Positions 37,230 to 51,806 of a stretch of DNA of 64,000 bases are shown here, piece after piece (positions within the stretch are counted from its first letter, which is position 1; each line of letters starts with the position of its first letter). The translations under genes and the position numbers were made by a program. The DNA is from Ailanthus altissimus. Lineage: Eukaryota; Streptophyta; Magnoliopsida; Sapindales; Simaroubaceae. The notes under the pieces are model-generated. The model worked only from the letters and a program-made list of their open reading frames with translations, searched no databases and had not been told where the DNA came from. The stretch is taken from positions 32,857,001-32,921,000 of the forward strand of contig OX327683.1 of assembly GCA_946807835.1 (NCBI GenBank), written 5' to 3'.

Positions 37230-38150
37230 TTCGCTTTTTTCAACCAAAATCCGAACGGTCACACCACTATTGAAGACATGGGAATCAGACCCAAAGTGTT
37301 TATTGACATCTGTAACAGTAAATCAGGGTTTTCCTTGAAGACTTCTTAATTATAACAAGGCCCCGCCGCTGCCGTTTTGGTTGGTCACTTTCCCTCGTGC
37401 TTTCCCGCCATCAAAATTTCCTTATAATACGCGCCGTTTCAGTTAGCCTATATATTGGTGTGAAGCGAATATTTTCTTCATTTACCTTTTAGTCAAATGT
37501 GACAAATTATAGCCTTAATTATCTAATAAAACATGAAATTCATTGATTCAAGGATCTAGATGATAATTTTTTTTTTCCTTCTCACATAAAGTAATATTAT
37601 TTATGTAAATATTACGTAGAACATTCTTAGATGAAGTTCGTAGTATATATAAAGCAGCCCTGTAACAAAGAATCAATATGGTTTTTTTATAAAAATAAAT
37701 AAATAAATTGGAATATAGGATCAAGATAAGTTGATCCTCTTGAAAACCAAGTTGCTAATAATTATATTGGAGATGTCAGTGAGCAACATTCACTATGAAT
37801 AGCACATTGTTACATGACAAATTTCATTGATGACCAAAAGATATATCCATGATTGATATCATGATATATATATATATATATAATTTAATATCGATAGTCT
37901 GTTTAATTGCAAAGTTGATGTTTTGAATATTGATCCAAACTTTGCATGATCCACTAATAGTTTAACATCAATTAACAATGTACCATAAAAAAAAACTAAA
38001 TTGATTTGATATTTTTGACCACCTTGATTATTAAATTGACAAAAACATTGAACCAACAGTGCCAAACTCCACAATAATTTTTCCAAATAAAATTGTAATT
38101 AATTATAATAATAATTGCTAACAAGTAATTTCTTCTTAGCCTTTATCCTT
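37230..38150. other. Upstream region and AT-rich spacer
   Basis: Promoter side of the unrecognised gene, GC-richer from 37360 to 37440. A (TA)n run lies at 37864-37882. No further gene. Confidence 0.5.
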
Positions 38151-38157
38151 TTTTTAG

Positions 38158-38619
38158 GTTCATTAGAATTCGTATTGGTTGGAATTTTTAGTTATCTTGA
38201 TAGTAATTTGATATCTTTATTTGTCTCAGCAAATAAATTTTTTTTTTCAAAGGATCGTAATGTCTTTCTATAGGATCGCGGGTCTCTTTATTAATTCTTA
38301 TTTGTGGTGTACAATTACATGGAATGTAGGTAGTGATTATGATCGATTTGATATAAAAGAATGAATAGTGTCTATTTTTCGTTGGAAATTTCTTAGAAAA
38401 AATTGCCGCATCTTTCTATGATTCCTTATGAAATATATTCAGTCCATCAGAATAGAAGTTAAAGAATGTATTTATACTCGTCGTGTCCTTTATATAGAAA
38501 GCAGAGGCTTGGGGGCCATTCCCTTGAATTGTACTGATGAGAATTTGACTCCACGAGAAATTAAGCAAAGGGCTGCGGAATTGGCCTATTTTTTACGTGT
38601 ACTAATTGAAGGATTTTGA
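38158..38619 (+). pseudogene. ycf4: Plastid ycf4 fragment (3' part)
   Basis: Photosystem I assembly factor. The first part matches residues around FLLVGTSSYLGRNLISLF but with stops; the final 55 codons ([21 protein letters not shown]) are open to the normal stop at 38619. N-terminus missing. Confidence 0.85.
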
Positions 38620-39535
38620 AAAATGAACTGAAGAATAAATGCTTTTGCAGCAGGAGGAAAAACCCAAGAATCCTCTTTTTCTATAGTATAACTTACTTGA
38701 TTGAAGTTTCTTCAGAATGCCCAATTGGACCAAAGCAAAGCAAACGTGTATAGACCTGCCATAACATAAAACAAAACTTTTTTTGCTTATGAAAAAATTA
38801 TTTTTGTTGCGTATGAAAATCCCCACTCAACTCAATTAAGTAACAAAAGAAGTAAGAAATCGAAATAATAGATTAGATTCATCTGATATATCAAAACGGT
38901 TCGAAATAAAAAAATTATCTTTTTATTTTCAATATATCTTTTTATTTTCAATATTTGGAATTGATACGTTAGATATGGATAGATCATATCTTGGAAATTA
39001 TCTCGATTTTCTTTTGTCAATCGACCATTTTCTTTTATCCTTTCTTTTGTCTTTCTTAATGAACAAATAATTGGATCTTATCGAATGAGAACTTTCTGGA
39101 CTATGATCTAGGGCTGGGGAACCCGCGACAATTTTTTTTTTTTTGAAATATTTGATATTTTCCTTTTTAATAGAAAGGAAGTTCTTTCATTTCGAAATCC
39201 TAATAATATTCTGTATTTGAATCTTTCGGGGATTCATCGAAAGAGGGAATTGCTTCGAATATTTATATTTGATCAATTGAGATATCTGAAAACAATATAT
39301 TTTTTTTATTATTTCTTCATTCGAAATTCAAATTCGAAGTGAATTCCTCTTCTATTTTTGTATTTTTTTCTACACTAGATTTAAGGACTAACCGCCGAAT
39401 CACAACTAAAAAGCAGAGACTAGATTCATAGTCACGATACTTTGTACGCGATACTTTGTACTAGAACTCATGCTTGATAGAAATATTAGATTGTATGGAA
39501 TCAACGAATGAGATGGGTTCATTAACAATTCACAG

Positions 39536-40242
39536 ATGAAAAAATAACAAAAAAGAACGCATCCATTCCCCTTCGATATCTTTCATCTATAGTCTTTTTA
39601 GTATTTTTGCCCTGGTGGATCTCTATCTCATTTAATAAAAGTCTGAAATTTTGGGTTACTAATTAGTGGAATACTAGGCAATCTGAAATTTTTTTTAATG
39701 ATATTAAAGAAAAGAGTATTCTAGAAAAATTCATAGAGTTCGAGGAATTATTCCTCTTGGACGAAATGATAAAAGAATTTTTGAAAAGACATCTAGAAAA
39801 GCTTCGTATAGGACTCCAGAAAGAAACAATCCAATTGATCAAGATGCACGATAAGGAACATATCCATACGATTTTGCACTTATCGACAAATACAATCTGT
39901 TTCGTTATTCTAAGTGGTTATTCTATTATGGGTAATGAAGAATTTGTTATTCTTAACGCTTGGGTTCAAGAATTCCTATATAATTTAAGCGACACAATAA
40001 AAGCCCTTTCGATTCTTTTAGTAACTGATTTATGTATCGGATTCCATTCACCCCACAGTTGGGAACTAATGATTGGCTATGTATACAACGATTTTGGATT
40101 TGCTCATAATGAGCAAATTATATCTGGTCTTGTTTTCACTTTTTCAGTCATTCTAGATACAATTTTTAAATATTGAATTTTCCGTTATTTAAATCGTGTA
40201 TCTCCGTCACTTGTAGTCATTTATCATTCAATGAATGACTGA
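39536..40242 (+). pseudogene. cemA: Plastid cemA (ycf10) pseudogene
   Basis: Chloroplast envelope membrane protein. ATG at 39536 is followed by a stop at codon 4. The middle (39757-40176) is open and carries the typical [14 protein letters not shown] and [11 protein letters not shown] segments, with a shifted or stopped start and a Trp codon changed to TGA near 40174. The normal C-terminus (VVIYHSMND) ends at 40242. Confidence 0.88.
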
Positions 40243-40468
40243 AAAATGATTCACTGATCCAATTATAATGTTTCTGACTTTGTACATAAGCAAAACAGTC
40301 AAAGTCGTACTTTTTCTACCCATCCAGAGGATTCCTCCTAGATTCTAAGAATCCTATATTCCAGTAAAAAGTCAAATTATTTCAGTAAATAGCAAAATCG
40401 CGGATAGGGAACTATATTAGTAACCTACCTAATTTTATTGTAAAAATTTTTGGGATCAACGATTGGAC

Positions 40469-40667
40469 CATACAAATTAAAAATACCTTTTCTTCGCTAA
40501 AGAAAGAGATTACTCGATTCATTTCTGTATCGCTCATGATATATATAATAACTCGGGCATCCCTTTCAAACGCATATCCCATTTTTGCGCAGCAGGGTTT
40601 TGAAAATCCACGAGAAGCAACTGGTCATATTGTATGCGCCAATTGCCATTTAGCTAATAAGCCCGTA
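40469..40667 (+). pseudogene. petA: Plastid petA (cytochrome f) 5' fragment
   Basis: The start codon reads ATA instead of ATG at about 40469. The transit region and mature N-terminus ([17 protein letters not shown]) and the haem motif CANCH are clear. The match stops after NKPV, and the following frame to 40838 is unrelated. Confidence 0.88.
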
Positions 40668-41420
40668 CAAGATCAGATCATCCATGAATTATCTTTGGAC
40701 ATTAGAGCTCGCATTTCTCTACAAGAGTTAGTGAACCTTTTCTGGATGAAACTTGCAGTACTACCGCACCGCTGCATATATGTATATGGGAAAATTGTCA
40801 CCATTAACCTCTCTTTTTTTCGTTTTCTTTTTATTTAGAAATAATATTTATTTATTAAATACAATTTAAAATAATTAATTAAATTTTTCTATAAAAAAGA
40901 AAATTAAAATTAATTAATTAAATAATAAATAATAAATTTATAAATGATGGCAAAATAGTTTACATACTTGGAAAAATAAAGAGTTTTGTATATTTTTAAA
41001 TTTTGTTCTACTGATTTCATTGCTGAAGAATAGTATAATATATACTTGTTACATTTCTAATTTTAGAGAGCCTAAAATATTCTTTGAGTTAAAATATTTA
41101 CAAAATATGTTACAGGTGTATTAATTATGATTTTTGAATTTCTTTTTATCTCTTTGCAAATGATTGTCATCTCTTTTAAAATGAGGCAATGATTAAAAAG
41201 AATATTATTGGTAGAGTGAGCTGACATTATGCCTTCACAGCAACTGTACAACTGGTACTGCAGTAACTGAAGGCATCCTTGCTGTTAATTTTAGGTGCTG
41301 CTTGGACAATGGTGCAAGGCTTTTTTGGTGCAGGATTGAGGTGATGCTGGGCTAGCTATATTGCTGTTCTGGATGCAAGGCAGTCATTCATGCCTCTCTT
41401 CAACACACATAACATATATT
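40668..41420. other. Spacer after the plastid insertion
   Basis: AT-rich, with a GC-richer patch at 41220-41400 that has no recognisable coding frame. Confidence 0.4.
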
Positions 41421-41503
41421 TGGTTAACATCCATGAAAAAATAATATAATCATCCATGAATTAAATTTAAAGCTCACATTACTCGAAAACACAGCTACAG
41501 CAA

Positions 41504-43668
41504 CTACCAACTCTTCTCTCTTCGAAAGATACCAGATCCATATGTTGATTGACGCATTTGAAGAAACAAAGGCAGCTGCAGTATTGCATATATGGCTACA
41601 GGGAGAGAAGCCAGGAAAAAAACTGCATTGGCTCCCCAATTCGATCTATCGCGGAGAACAATTGAAAAAGTTGCAGCAAAAGCTATCATCGTGTTTGCAA
41701 TGGAGAGGAAAAGAGAAGCAAGACCTGCTATTAGTTTCTTTGGCAATGACTCAAAGGAAATCTTCTTCTGTGTAGCGAGCAGTTTGGATAAATAAGAACA
41801 CCATGAGTGAAGTAGAAGAGAAAACAAGACCTAGTGCGTCCGAAATAACGAACACCATGAATAACTTATCTCTTAAGAAAATTGGGATTCCAGTATCACC
41901 ATTGTTGCCCCCAGGCACGGTAAAAGCTGCAGCAAAAATTATAGTAGCAATGAGAACACTGACAACCATGCAAGAATTTGATGTATTCTTCATCCATTGC
42001 TCTGCCTTCTCGAGCAAATCTTCGTGCTGCTCTGTGAATATATTCTGAGCTGTTTTTCCATCGCTGTTTGGTAAATCCTTAAGAAAAAGGTGCACTAATT
42101 TCTCCACCTTCTACAGGAGAAAAATTGAAATTGTAAAGGAATTGGAAAACTAAGAAGCAGGGTAAATGGATTAAAGAAGAGCTATCACCTTAAACCACTG
42201 CACTTCTCTTTGCATCTGAAGAGCTACCCCAGTACCCCAGACACAAATCTGAGAAGAGCGGGAGGTGGCAACTGTGCTGCCAGACGCAAGATGCTTCCGT
42301 TAAGATCATCAATTGGTTTGTGAGATGTGAACTTATTGTATATCATGTGCGTAAGACTCTCTATCTTTTCTTGCCGATATTGAACAGCAACTTGCAATAA
42401 AATATGCTTATCAGTCCGAAGCCAAATTATATTCGGAACCTTCTGAAGACGTATCTTTACGATTTCAACTATTCTAGAAGCTGCAGCAGTTATGATTTTT
42501 TGACCGAAAAGACGCACAAAGGCTTGAATCATTTAATGTTGAAAATTTTAGGGAAAATTTTTAAAATAACAAAATTTAAGGGTATTTTTAATTTTTTTTA
42601 GTTATTATTTTAAAATTTTAATTTTTTTAATCAAATAAATTATTTTTGAATAAATATACCTATTTATATAATATTAGTTATAGTGTATAATATTTTTGCT
42701 ACAATTATAAATTTAATTAAAATTAAATATTTTTTATTTATTAAAATTATATTTATTTTATATTAGTTATTTGTTTATTTTAATCATATTGCTACAAAAT
42801 TTACATAAATAATAAAATTATTTAATGTAGTTAAATTAAACTAAATAAATACAATAAATACAAATAATATTCATAAATAAATACAAATTTAATGGTATTT
42901 TTTTATTAAAATCATATTTATTAATAATTAGATAAAATAAATATAATTAACAATGTATGTATAATAAAAAAATTAAATAAATATAATAGTTACAAAGGTC
43001 ATCTCCGCCAATAAATGCCATCTCGACCATTACATCTCGATGCTATCTCAGATGGCCACCATTGCATCTCGGGACCATCTCAGGCCCGAGATGCAATGGT
43101 GAGATGGCCTTTATCGATCTCGACCTTTGTAACTATTAATTTTTTTTTTTTTTATTATTCATACATAATTAATTATATTTATTTTATTTAATTATTAATA
43201 AATATAATTTTAATAATAAGAAATACCATTAAGTTTGTATTTATTTATGAAAATTATTTTTATTTATTGTATTTATTTAGTTTAATTTAACTATATTAAA
43301 TAATTTTATTATTTATATAAATTTTGTAGTAATATGATTAAAATAAACAAACAACTAATATCAAAAAATATAATTTTAATAAATAAATAAAAAATTGATT
43401 TAATTAATAACTGTAACAAAAATACTGTACACTGTAGCGGATACTGTACAAACAATGAAAATGTATATTTGTCCAAAAGTAATTTATTTAACTAAACAAA
43501 TTAAAATTTTAAAATGATGATTAAAAAAGTTAAAAACTCTCTTAAATTTTGTTATTTTTAAAAATTTCCCAAAATTCTACAACAATGCGTTCAACCAATT
43601 CAAGGGCTAATTTATGGGTCAACTTTGCATCCCAAATCTGCTGATATCGCAGCAAATTGGTGGAAAAA
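41504..43668 (-). pseudogene. Ankyrin/PGG-domain membrane protein gene, broken and interrupted
   Basis: Minus-strand remnant of the ACD6/ITN1-like family, plant plasma-membrane proteins with ankyrin repeats and a C-terminal PGG domain of about four TM helices. From right to left: 43571-43668 (IWDAKLTHKLALELVERI, the linker before the PGG part), a transposon insertion (42551-43570), 42532-42230 (HILLQVAVQYRQEKI ankyrin-like), 42107-41754 (PGG domain: FTVPGGNNGDTG, TM helices) and 41760-41504 (SLPKKLIAGLASLFLSIANT, last helices). Frame breaks are seen at about 42230 (GGGGTA run before ALQMQREVQWF) and at about 41756 (extra base before SLPKKL), plus another near the insertion. The upstream ankyrin exons were not found. 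Probably non-functional. Confidence 0.8.
42551..43570. mobile_element. Foldback Mutator-like element, near-palindromic
   Basis: 1,020 bp inserted in the ankyrin pseudogene, flanked by 9-bp direct repeats AAAATTTTA (42542-42550) and AAAATTCTA (43571-43579), one mismatch. The two halves are imperfect reverse complements along their whole length: GGGAAAATTTTTAAAATAAC at the left mirrors the right end, and the arms meet in a GC-richer palindrome around 43020-43130 (CATCTCGGG...CCCGAGATG). No coding. The 9-bp duplication and long inverted arms fit the Mutator superfamily, foldback type. Confidence 0.8.
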
Positions 43669-44258
43669 AAATGTAAGTAATTTTAGTTAGGTCAATGATC
43701 TAACACAAGCACTTATAATAAACATATAATTTGAATGAAAAAATTATTAATTTGAATGAATAATTCATTAATATAAATTGAAAAATTATTAATTTAAATG
43801 AACAATTCATTAATATAAATGAAGAAGTCATTAATTTAAATGGATAATCTATTAACATAAATAAAGAAATCATTAATAATTAAAATAATATTATGAGAAT
43901 GTCTATATAAATTAACATTGTTTTATTGTGAACAACTATAAAAAAATGTACAAATAATGTGTATGTAGTAATAGTAAAATTATATATTTTTAAAATTAAA
44001 AAAAATTAAAAAAATATGTGTAAATAAATTGAAAGTTATTGACTAAAGAACACAAAGGTTCTTGCAACGTGAATTGAAGAAATTTTTCGCTTGTGATTGT
44101 TCTTCGACTAAAAAAAAAACAGTGACACAAATTCATTTGGTTCTATCTTAAAGCTTCCGCGTCAACATCCAAATATATTATTATTATTTCTTATTTCCTT
44201 CACCAAAAATAAGAAGATAAAAGGGATAAGAAATTACGCGAATGAATCACCCACACAA

Positions 44259-44363
44259 GGTCAGGGAGTGCAATATCACATACCCAAGAGTAAGAGTTCA
44301 AGCAATTCACAGGGTCAGGGAGTGCAATATCACATACCCAGGAGTAAGAGTTCAAGCAATTCC
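44259..44363. repeat. 53-bp tandem duplication
   Basis: GGTCAGGGAGTGCAATATCA and the following 33 bp, ending TTCAAGCAATTC, occur back to back with one clear base change. Confidence 0.93.
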
Positions 44364-46806
44364 AAAGTTATTTCCTTGGCCATTGTGAAACTGCAACCAA
44401 AAATCATATAAGATTAACACGTCAATCCACTAAATGTAAATGCAGAGATAATAGAGGTAGTCGTAGCTTCAAATCCATTTTCTATTGAAGGATTTCTGGT
44501 TTTTGAAAAAATTTCTTACCGTTCAAATCTTCAAAATAAACCTTGTTGAGTGATGGAGACAATATCAACTATAGAATATAGCATCCTTCCATTGAAGTAA
44601 AACCTTGTCTTAAAAGGATTTTAATATTCCAAATAAATAAAACGGGTACCAAAACATTGTATATATAACCCCAATGAAAGAAAGAAAAAATTAAAAGCAA
44701 ACAGAAAAAGAAATACATAGTTTACGAACCTCGACTTCTTGACGAATCAACCACACCACGCCTTGCTGACCCTGGTGCTAATGGTTTATTTCCACAGGAA
44801 CAACTTAACAAGAAATAAAAAAAAAGGATGAATCAGCATCAATGTTGAAGAAAATGTATTAATGGTAGTGAGAGAGTACTAACAAGGGTAGATTCAGTTT
44901 TGTCAATATCCGTTATTCCACTCTGGAAGTCCTGAGGCCTTTAAACCAATACATCCAATATACTATTTATAGTATCAGAAGTAATTAAGTGTGTATGATC
45001 TAGTATTTGTTATTGATTCAAAATATTAGTCTATTAAATAATGTTGTATATCTACTTTTATATACTTAATATCCACTTAATTTTTATTCAACGTTGTAAG
45101 TGACATTCTTTCCTGTCCAATCATCTGACACTCTCGTCACAGTGTGATCTAAATTTAATGATCAATTTGAGCTGTATTGTTCGTCTCTCGAAATTAAAAG
45201 ACTCACTATCCACGTGATAATCTCTATTGGAACTCAAGACACAATATTTTTAGGACTCACTTGGCTCGTATTGCCTATCCCTCTGGTGGCACGGGGGACT
45301 CGCATTCCACGTAATAATCTCTATTGAGGCAATTTTGAGAGGTCCACATACAAATGAGAATTTGGGTCTACTCTAATATCACTTATCAAGAGTTGGATAT
45401 TTACCATTGACCTAAAAGACTAGGCTATTAAATAATGCTATATATTCACTGTTATATATCCAAAATTCATCTAATTTTTATTCGATGTAAGATGTAACAT
45501 AAAGCAGGATAACCCTCAACCAAGTGTTCTTCGTGTGATAGATTAACAATATTATATATTTCTAAAACCTTTTAGAAGAAACTTTGAACAAATAATAATA
45601 AATTTATGTGATTAGTATCACATTCTATAGACAAAAATTAAATAATTATATATAGATACACAATATTATTTAATAATTTTTTTAAAGTAAATATCAAATA
45701 CCCATTCCTTCTAAAAAAAAATTAACACTCACAAATAATATCATAATAGACTGTGTACATGTTCACTAATATATGGATAAAACCAAGCCCCAATAAAGAT
45801 TGGGGTTACATGAGATGTGGTCCCAATAAATGATAAGATGGTTAATCAAAGTCAAATAGGCTCCAATAGAGATCTCTAAAAATAGTAGAATATGTAATAT
45901 AAGTCAGGTGAGCCCTACAATCCAGTATCTTGAGCCCCAATGGATAAATATACTGCCCATAAAATAGGTTACTAAAAAAATAAAAGTTATAATATGAGAA
46001 AGATAAGAGTTTTATTTAAAAGTAGAAGTTGATTCGTTGAAAAAATCAATCTCAAATAAAACAAAGAAAGCTCTACTAAGGATGGGAAAATAACCTGCCC
46101 TTATTAGAAAAAAATTAGTAAGGTTTAAAGTAAATTTAAGATAGATTTGACATACAAATTTAAAACCCGTAATGAGTTTGAAATGGGTACGAATTTAGTA
46201 AAATATCATGCGGATACTCGTTAGAGTATTTGCGAATATTTATAAATATATGTTTTATTTAAAAAATCAAATGATGTTACTTTAGTTGTAATTCTAACTA
46301 ATAAATTAAAATAGTGATTTTTATCTCTTCTTCAATCCATCAATTGTTATTCTTACTTGTCATACAATTATCATCTCATAGTTTTGTCATCTTTAATTTT
46401 TTATTCTCACAAAGCTATTGACTCATGTTCGTCAAATATTTTTCTTGATTCTTAAATGACATGCTTCAATTTTTTCTTAATCTTCATCTCATTAACACTA
46501 TATTACTTAAATAAATAATATAAATATTTAAAGATAAATGGGGTAATTTTTTTTGTTTAACTTTATTTATTTATTTTCTTCATGTAATGAACATCGATAA
46601 ACATCTTCTTTAACTTTTTTTTATTTATTGTCTTCACATGATAGAAATTGATAACTATTTTATTTTATTTTTTTAAAGATTTTAATGTCTAATATGTTAT
46701 TAGTTTAGTTAGTTGATAAATTGACTTATCTTAAAATTATAATATGTCAATATAAATTTATTTGTAAGACATGTTTTTAAATCTTGAATCAAACATAAAA
46801 AAAGGG

Positions 46807-46910
46807 TGTTTGTTTAATTGGGTTGCTTGGTAATTATATTATTTAGTGTTTTTAAAAAACGATGTTTGTTTAATTAGATTGCTTGGTAATTATATTATTT
46901 AATGTTTTTA
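46807..46910. repeat. 52-bp tandem duplication
   Basis: Two adjacent copies containing TTGCTTGGTAATTATATTAT, differing at a few bases. Confidence 0.9.
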
Positions 46911-47940
46911 TGAATTGCTATTATTAATTTTAACTTAAAAAATAAGTTTAACTTTAACAAAATAACTTTTATTAAATTTAAATTAGTAATATAATTTTTG
47001 TAATTATATTTTATGAATTTTTTAAAAATATATTATAATTTTATATTTTTTATTATGTTAACTTACGCCACTTAAAATTTATAAATAACCCATTTTAAGT
47101 TTAATAAAAATTATATATTCACTAAAGCTATTTTGGTAAAGAAACTTTAACCCCTAACAAATTTGAGAAAAAATTTAATATTTTATTTTTAAAGTAAATG
47201 CAAATATGAGTTTACAATTATCCATTTCAAATTCGATTCACAGCCATCCTATGCTTTGCATGTAAACCAGAGCGGAATAATTAAATAAAAGAAAAAGGAG
47301 AGAAATTAAAAAAGGACAGCTTTCGTGTCAGGATTTGGTTAGTATTTATTTATGTTTAAATTTTAAACGTATCAAAATAAATTTTACAAATATTTAAGAG
47401 ACAATTTCACTCGCATTACTAACGAATTCAACCAATATATTTAATAGGGTTACACCACACTACATACCTAGTTTACTTGTTCATTGTGTATGTGTGGGCA
47501 TGTTCACAGGAACTAATCAATCATATTATTCTAACATTAGTTGCAAGTGTAGTAAATATTAATGTTTTGGTATGTCAACGCATTTCTAACATGTGAGTTG
47601 TGACATTCTAGATCAAGCATCAAGTCCACAGAAAAGCCTCGGACTGTACACCAAGACAACATCCAGAAACAAATACTCTTTATAATAGAACCTGAACAAC
47701 AACAAACAAAAATGCAATGTTCTCCCCAAGAACAAAATTCTTGAAAAATTTAAACACCAACCTATAATCTTCTACAAATAAAAATGTGCCTCGCAATCCA
47801 ACCATCACATTCTCTCTCGTCCTATCAGAAAGAACAATCCAATCCATCCCAACACTCATCATAGGAAATGATCCTGATGATATTAATAGACTCTAATCTC
47901 ACTTATGAAAACTAAGGACAAGAATAAATGAAACCCACTT

Positions 47941-49476
<1,536 letters not shown>

Positions 49477-49572
49477 TTTTGACCGATCGCCCTTCTTCTT
49501 CTCTGTGGCTCTCGAACTCGAACGATAAGAAAACCCTGCGTTTGCTTATATACACGTGCGTAATTGACCGGG

Positions 49573-49582
49573 CTAGGGTTTT
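49573..49582 (-). promoter_or_regulatory. Telo-box in the RPL23 promoter or leader
   Basis: CTAGGGTTTT on the plus strand, that is AAAACCCTAG on the coding strand, about 100 bp before the ATG. The AAACCCTA telo-box is typical of plant ribosomal-protein promoters. Confidence 0.6.
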
Positions 49583-49631
49583 TCGTGAAAGTTTCGTTTG
49601 GATACAAGGACACGAATATTTCTGTTTAAAA

Positions 49632-49758
49632 TAACATCTATCATTTTATTTTCTAATTTTTTCTCTTGTGAGTTATTTTAAATTAAAAAAATTAACATCT
49701 ATCATTTTATTTTCCAATTTTTTTCTCTTATGAGTTATTTTAAATTAAAAAATTAACA
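49632..49758. repeat. 63-bp tandem duplication between RPL23 and the copia LTR
   Basis: Two adjacent copies beginning ATCTATCATTTTATTTTC and ending in TTTTAAATTAAAAA. Confidence 0.9.
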
Positions 49759-49781
49759 TTGTATAAAAGTCTTTTTGCCTA

Positions 49782-50268
49782 TGTTAGCAATCGACTAATT
49801 CAAATATTCAACACAACCAAAAAATAAGATTATACATAATAATACCAAAAATAATAAAAAATTTAGAATGATTTGACCAAATTAGACATACATTTACTTT
49901 GAGCTCCCCTAATAAAACTCTTTGCATTGAATAAAAATATTTACAAGATTGAAAAAATGTTACAAGCCATGACCATAACTCTCGTTCTTACTCACCCATA
50001 ATCTAAAAACCAAAAAATTCATAAGAAGGGATGAGAGAGCAGCCTAAAATACTCCAGAAGAAATGAATTGTTACATTAATTCAAGAGACATTGCATATAT
50101 ATATTACACAAAACGACAGCGCATCATATAACAAAGAAAGCCATAATACGATGCCGCTTCATACCCTGATTTTCTTGTCTTTAAATCGACACAACATTAC
50201 TTAAGTTTGCCTTTTATCACTCAAGTCCTTTAAGTTTTAATTATTCATTATAAGACCATATATCAACA
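49782..50268 (-). repeat. 3' LTR of the copia element
   Basis: 487 bp, plus-strand edges TGTTAGCAA and ATCAACA. It points towards RPL23, about 300 bp away. Confidence 0.88.
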
Positions 50269-50777
50269 ATTTCTACATTGATCTCATAATGAACTCTAAG
50301 TGCAAAAAGTTTCCAAAAGGCATATCTAAAAAAAAAAAAACCTTTTACCATTAACTAGCCTCTGTCAATATGCAGTATCTTTATGTAATAGTTGAATTTG
50401 TTGATAGATAATATTTTGATTCCCATATATGCTGGATTATTCTTTCTGTAAATCTTTTCAAACTTAACTAACCTTTTAAACAACATATCCCTTTACACTT
50501 GACATCTATATGTTTTGATCTTTTATGAAAAGTTAGATTCTCGCTCAGGTAAATTAAAATATGATTATCAAAATAAACCACAACAACTTCTTTCAGTAGT
50601 TTGATTTCTTTCAAGAGTCCTTATAGCCATATTGCTTCCTTTATTGCCTATATTGTGGCAATATATTCAACTTCAGTTGTGGACAAAGTCACAATATGTT
50701 AAAGTTGAGACTTTCAACTGACACAATAATTACAAACTGTGAAGTAGTATGCAATGGTTGATTTCCTTTTATCTATA

Positions 50778-51800
50778 TCACCTATAAAAGTTAGCATCTA
50801 TATACCCAATGAGTTCAACATAATTACTTAGAGACTTATCAAATATAAATTCATAGTCTAAAGTTCTATTAATATATCTCAATAACCATTTTACCGCAAT
50901 CCAATAATCATTTTTTGGATTATACACATACTTGCTAAGAACACTTATAGAATATGTTAAATTAGGTATTGTACAAATCATTGAATACATGATACAACTA
51001 ATGGCATTGTTATATGGAACTTTTGATATCTCAGATCTTTATAATTTTATTTTTGAACACTGTTCAGTTAATAATAAAAAATGGGTAGCAAGAGGAATAT
51101 TAACAGGTTTAGTATTTTTCATTGAAAATTTTTTAATTACCTTTTTCATATATGATTTTTGAGTAATAAACAATCTGTTTTCCTGTCTATTCCTAAATAT
51201 CTTCATGCGTAATATTTTGCATGCTTCAACTAAGTCATTCATGTCGAACTCATTTCTAAGTAAATGTTTTAATTTCTGAATTTCTAACTTAGTATCATCT
51301 ACACACAATAACAAGTAAATTTGATTTTGGCTTTCAACTCCCTTAAAATATAGACAATTATCATAATTGCTCCTATAAAATTCACTTTTAGTAACAAATG
51401 AGTCAAATCTTTTGTATTATTGCCTAGGAGACTGTTTAAGTCCATTTAGCAATTTTTTTTAAGAGACAAACCAAATCTTTTTTAATATTATCTTCATAAC
51501 CCTTATGTTGCTTTATGTAGATTGTTTATTCTAATTAGCCATGTAAAAAATGATGTCCTCACATCTAATTGTTCAAGTTTCCAATTAAAATATGCTACCA
51601 ATGCTAAGATAACCCATTATAGTTATATACTTTATAACAGATGATAAACTTTTATTATAATATACTCATTCCCTTTGAGAGAATCCCTTAGTTACCAACC
51701 TATATTTGAATTTTACATTATCTAAATGAGTATTACCTTTATTTACCTTAAAAATTCACTTACAGTAAACTATTTTCTGATTCTTTGGTTTAGGAACCAA
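50778..51800 (-). pseudogene. Copia reverse transcriptase, second part
   Basis: Minus-strand frames 51314-51039 (LLCVDDTKLEIQKLKHLL, LRMKIFRNRQENRLFITQK) and 50990-50778 (AVKWLLRYINRTLDYEF) are conserved copia RT and RNase H-linker segments. The start of RT (LVPKPKNQK) sits next to the solo-LTR insertion at 51807. Frames are broken by stops and shifts. Confidence 0.85.
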
Positions 51801-51806
51801 TACTCA

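Larger units (their letters stand above)
38158..40667 (+). other. Nuclear plastid DNA insertion (ycf4-cemA-petA)
   Basis: A stretch of chloroplast large-single-copy DNA in its native gene order. Its left edge lies inside ycf4 and its right edge inside petA, right after the haem-binding CANCH motif and the KPV codons. Every gene carries stops or start loss, so this is an old, decaying transfer (NUPT) rather than a plastid contig. Beyond 40667 the sequence no longer follows petA. Confidence 0.92.
43670..47900. other. Intergenic, AT-rich with small repeats
   Basis: No gene recognised. Contains the 53-bp duplication at 44259, the 52-bp duplication at 46807 and, around 45195-45330, two copies of a CACGTGATAATCTCTATTG phrase. 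The stretch 47600-47940 is probably the 3'UTR of the RPL23 gene. Confidence 0.45.

Noticed and set aside
40536..40838. 100-codon cytochrome f-like frame as a working gene
   Set aside because: Truncated plastid petA lacking its start and most of the protein, with unrelated sequence appended.
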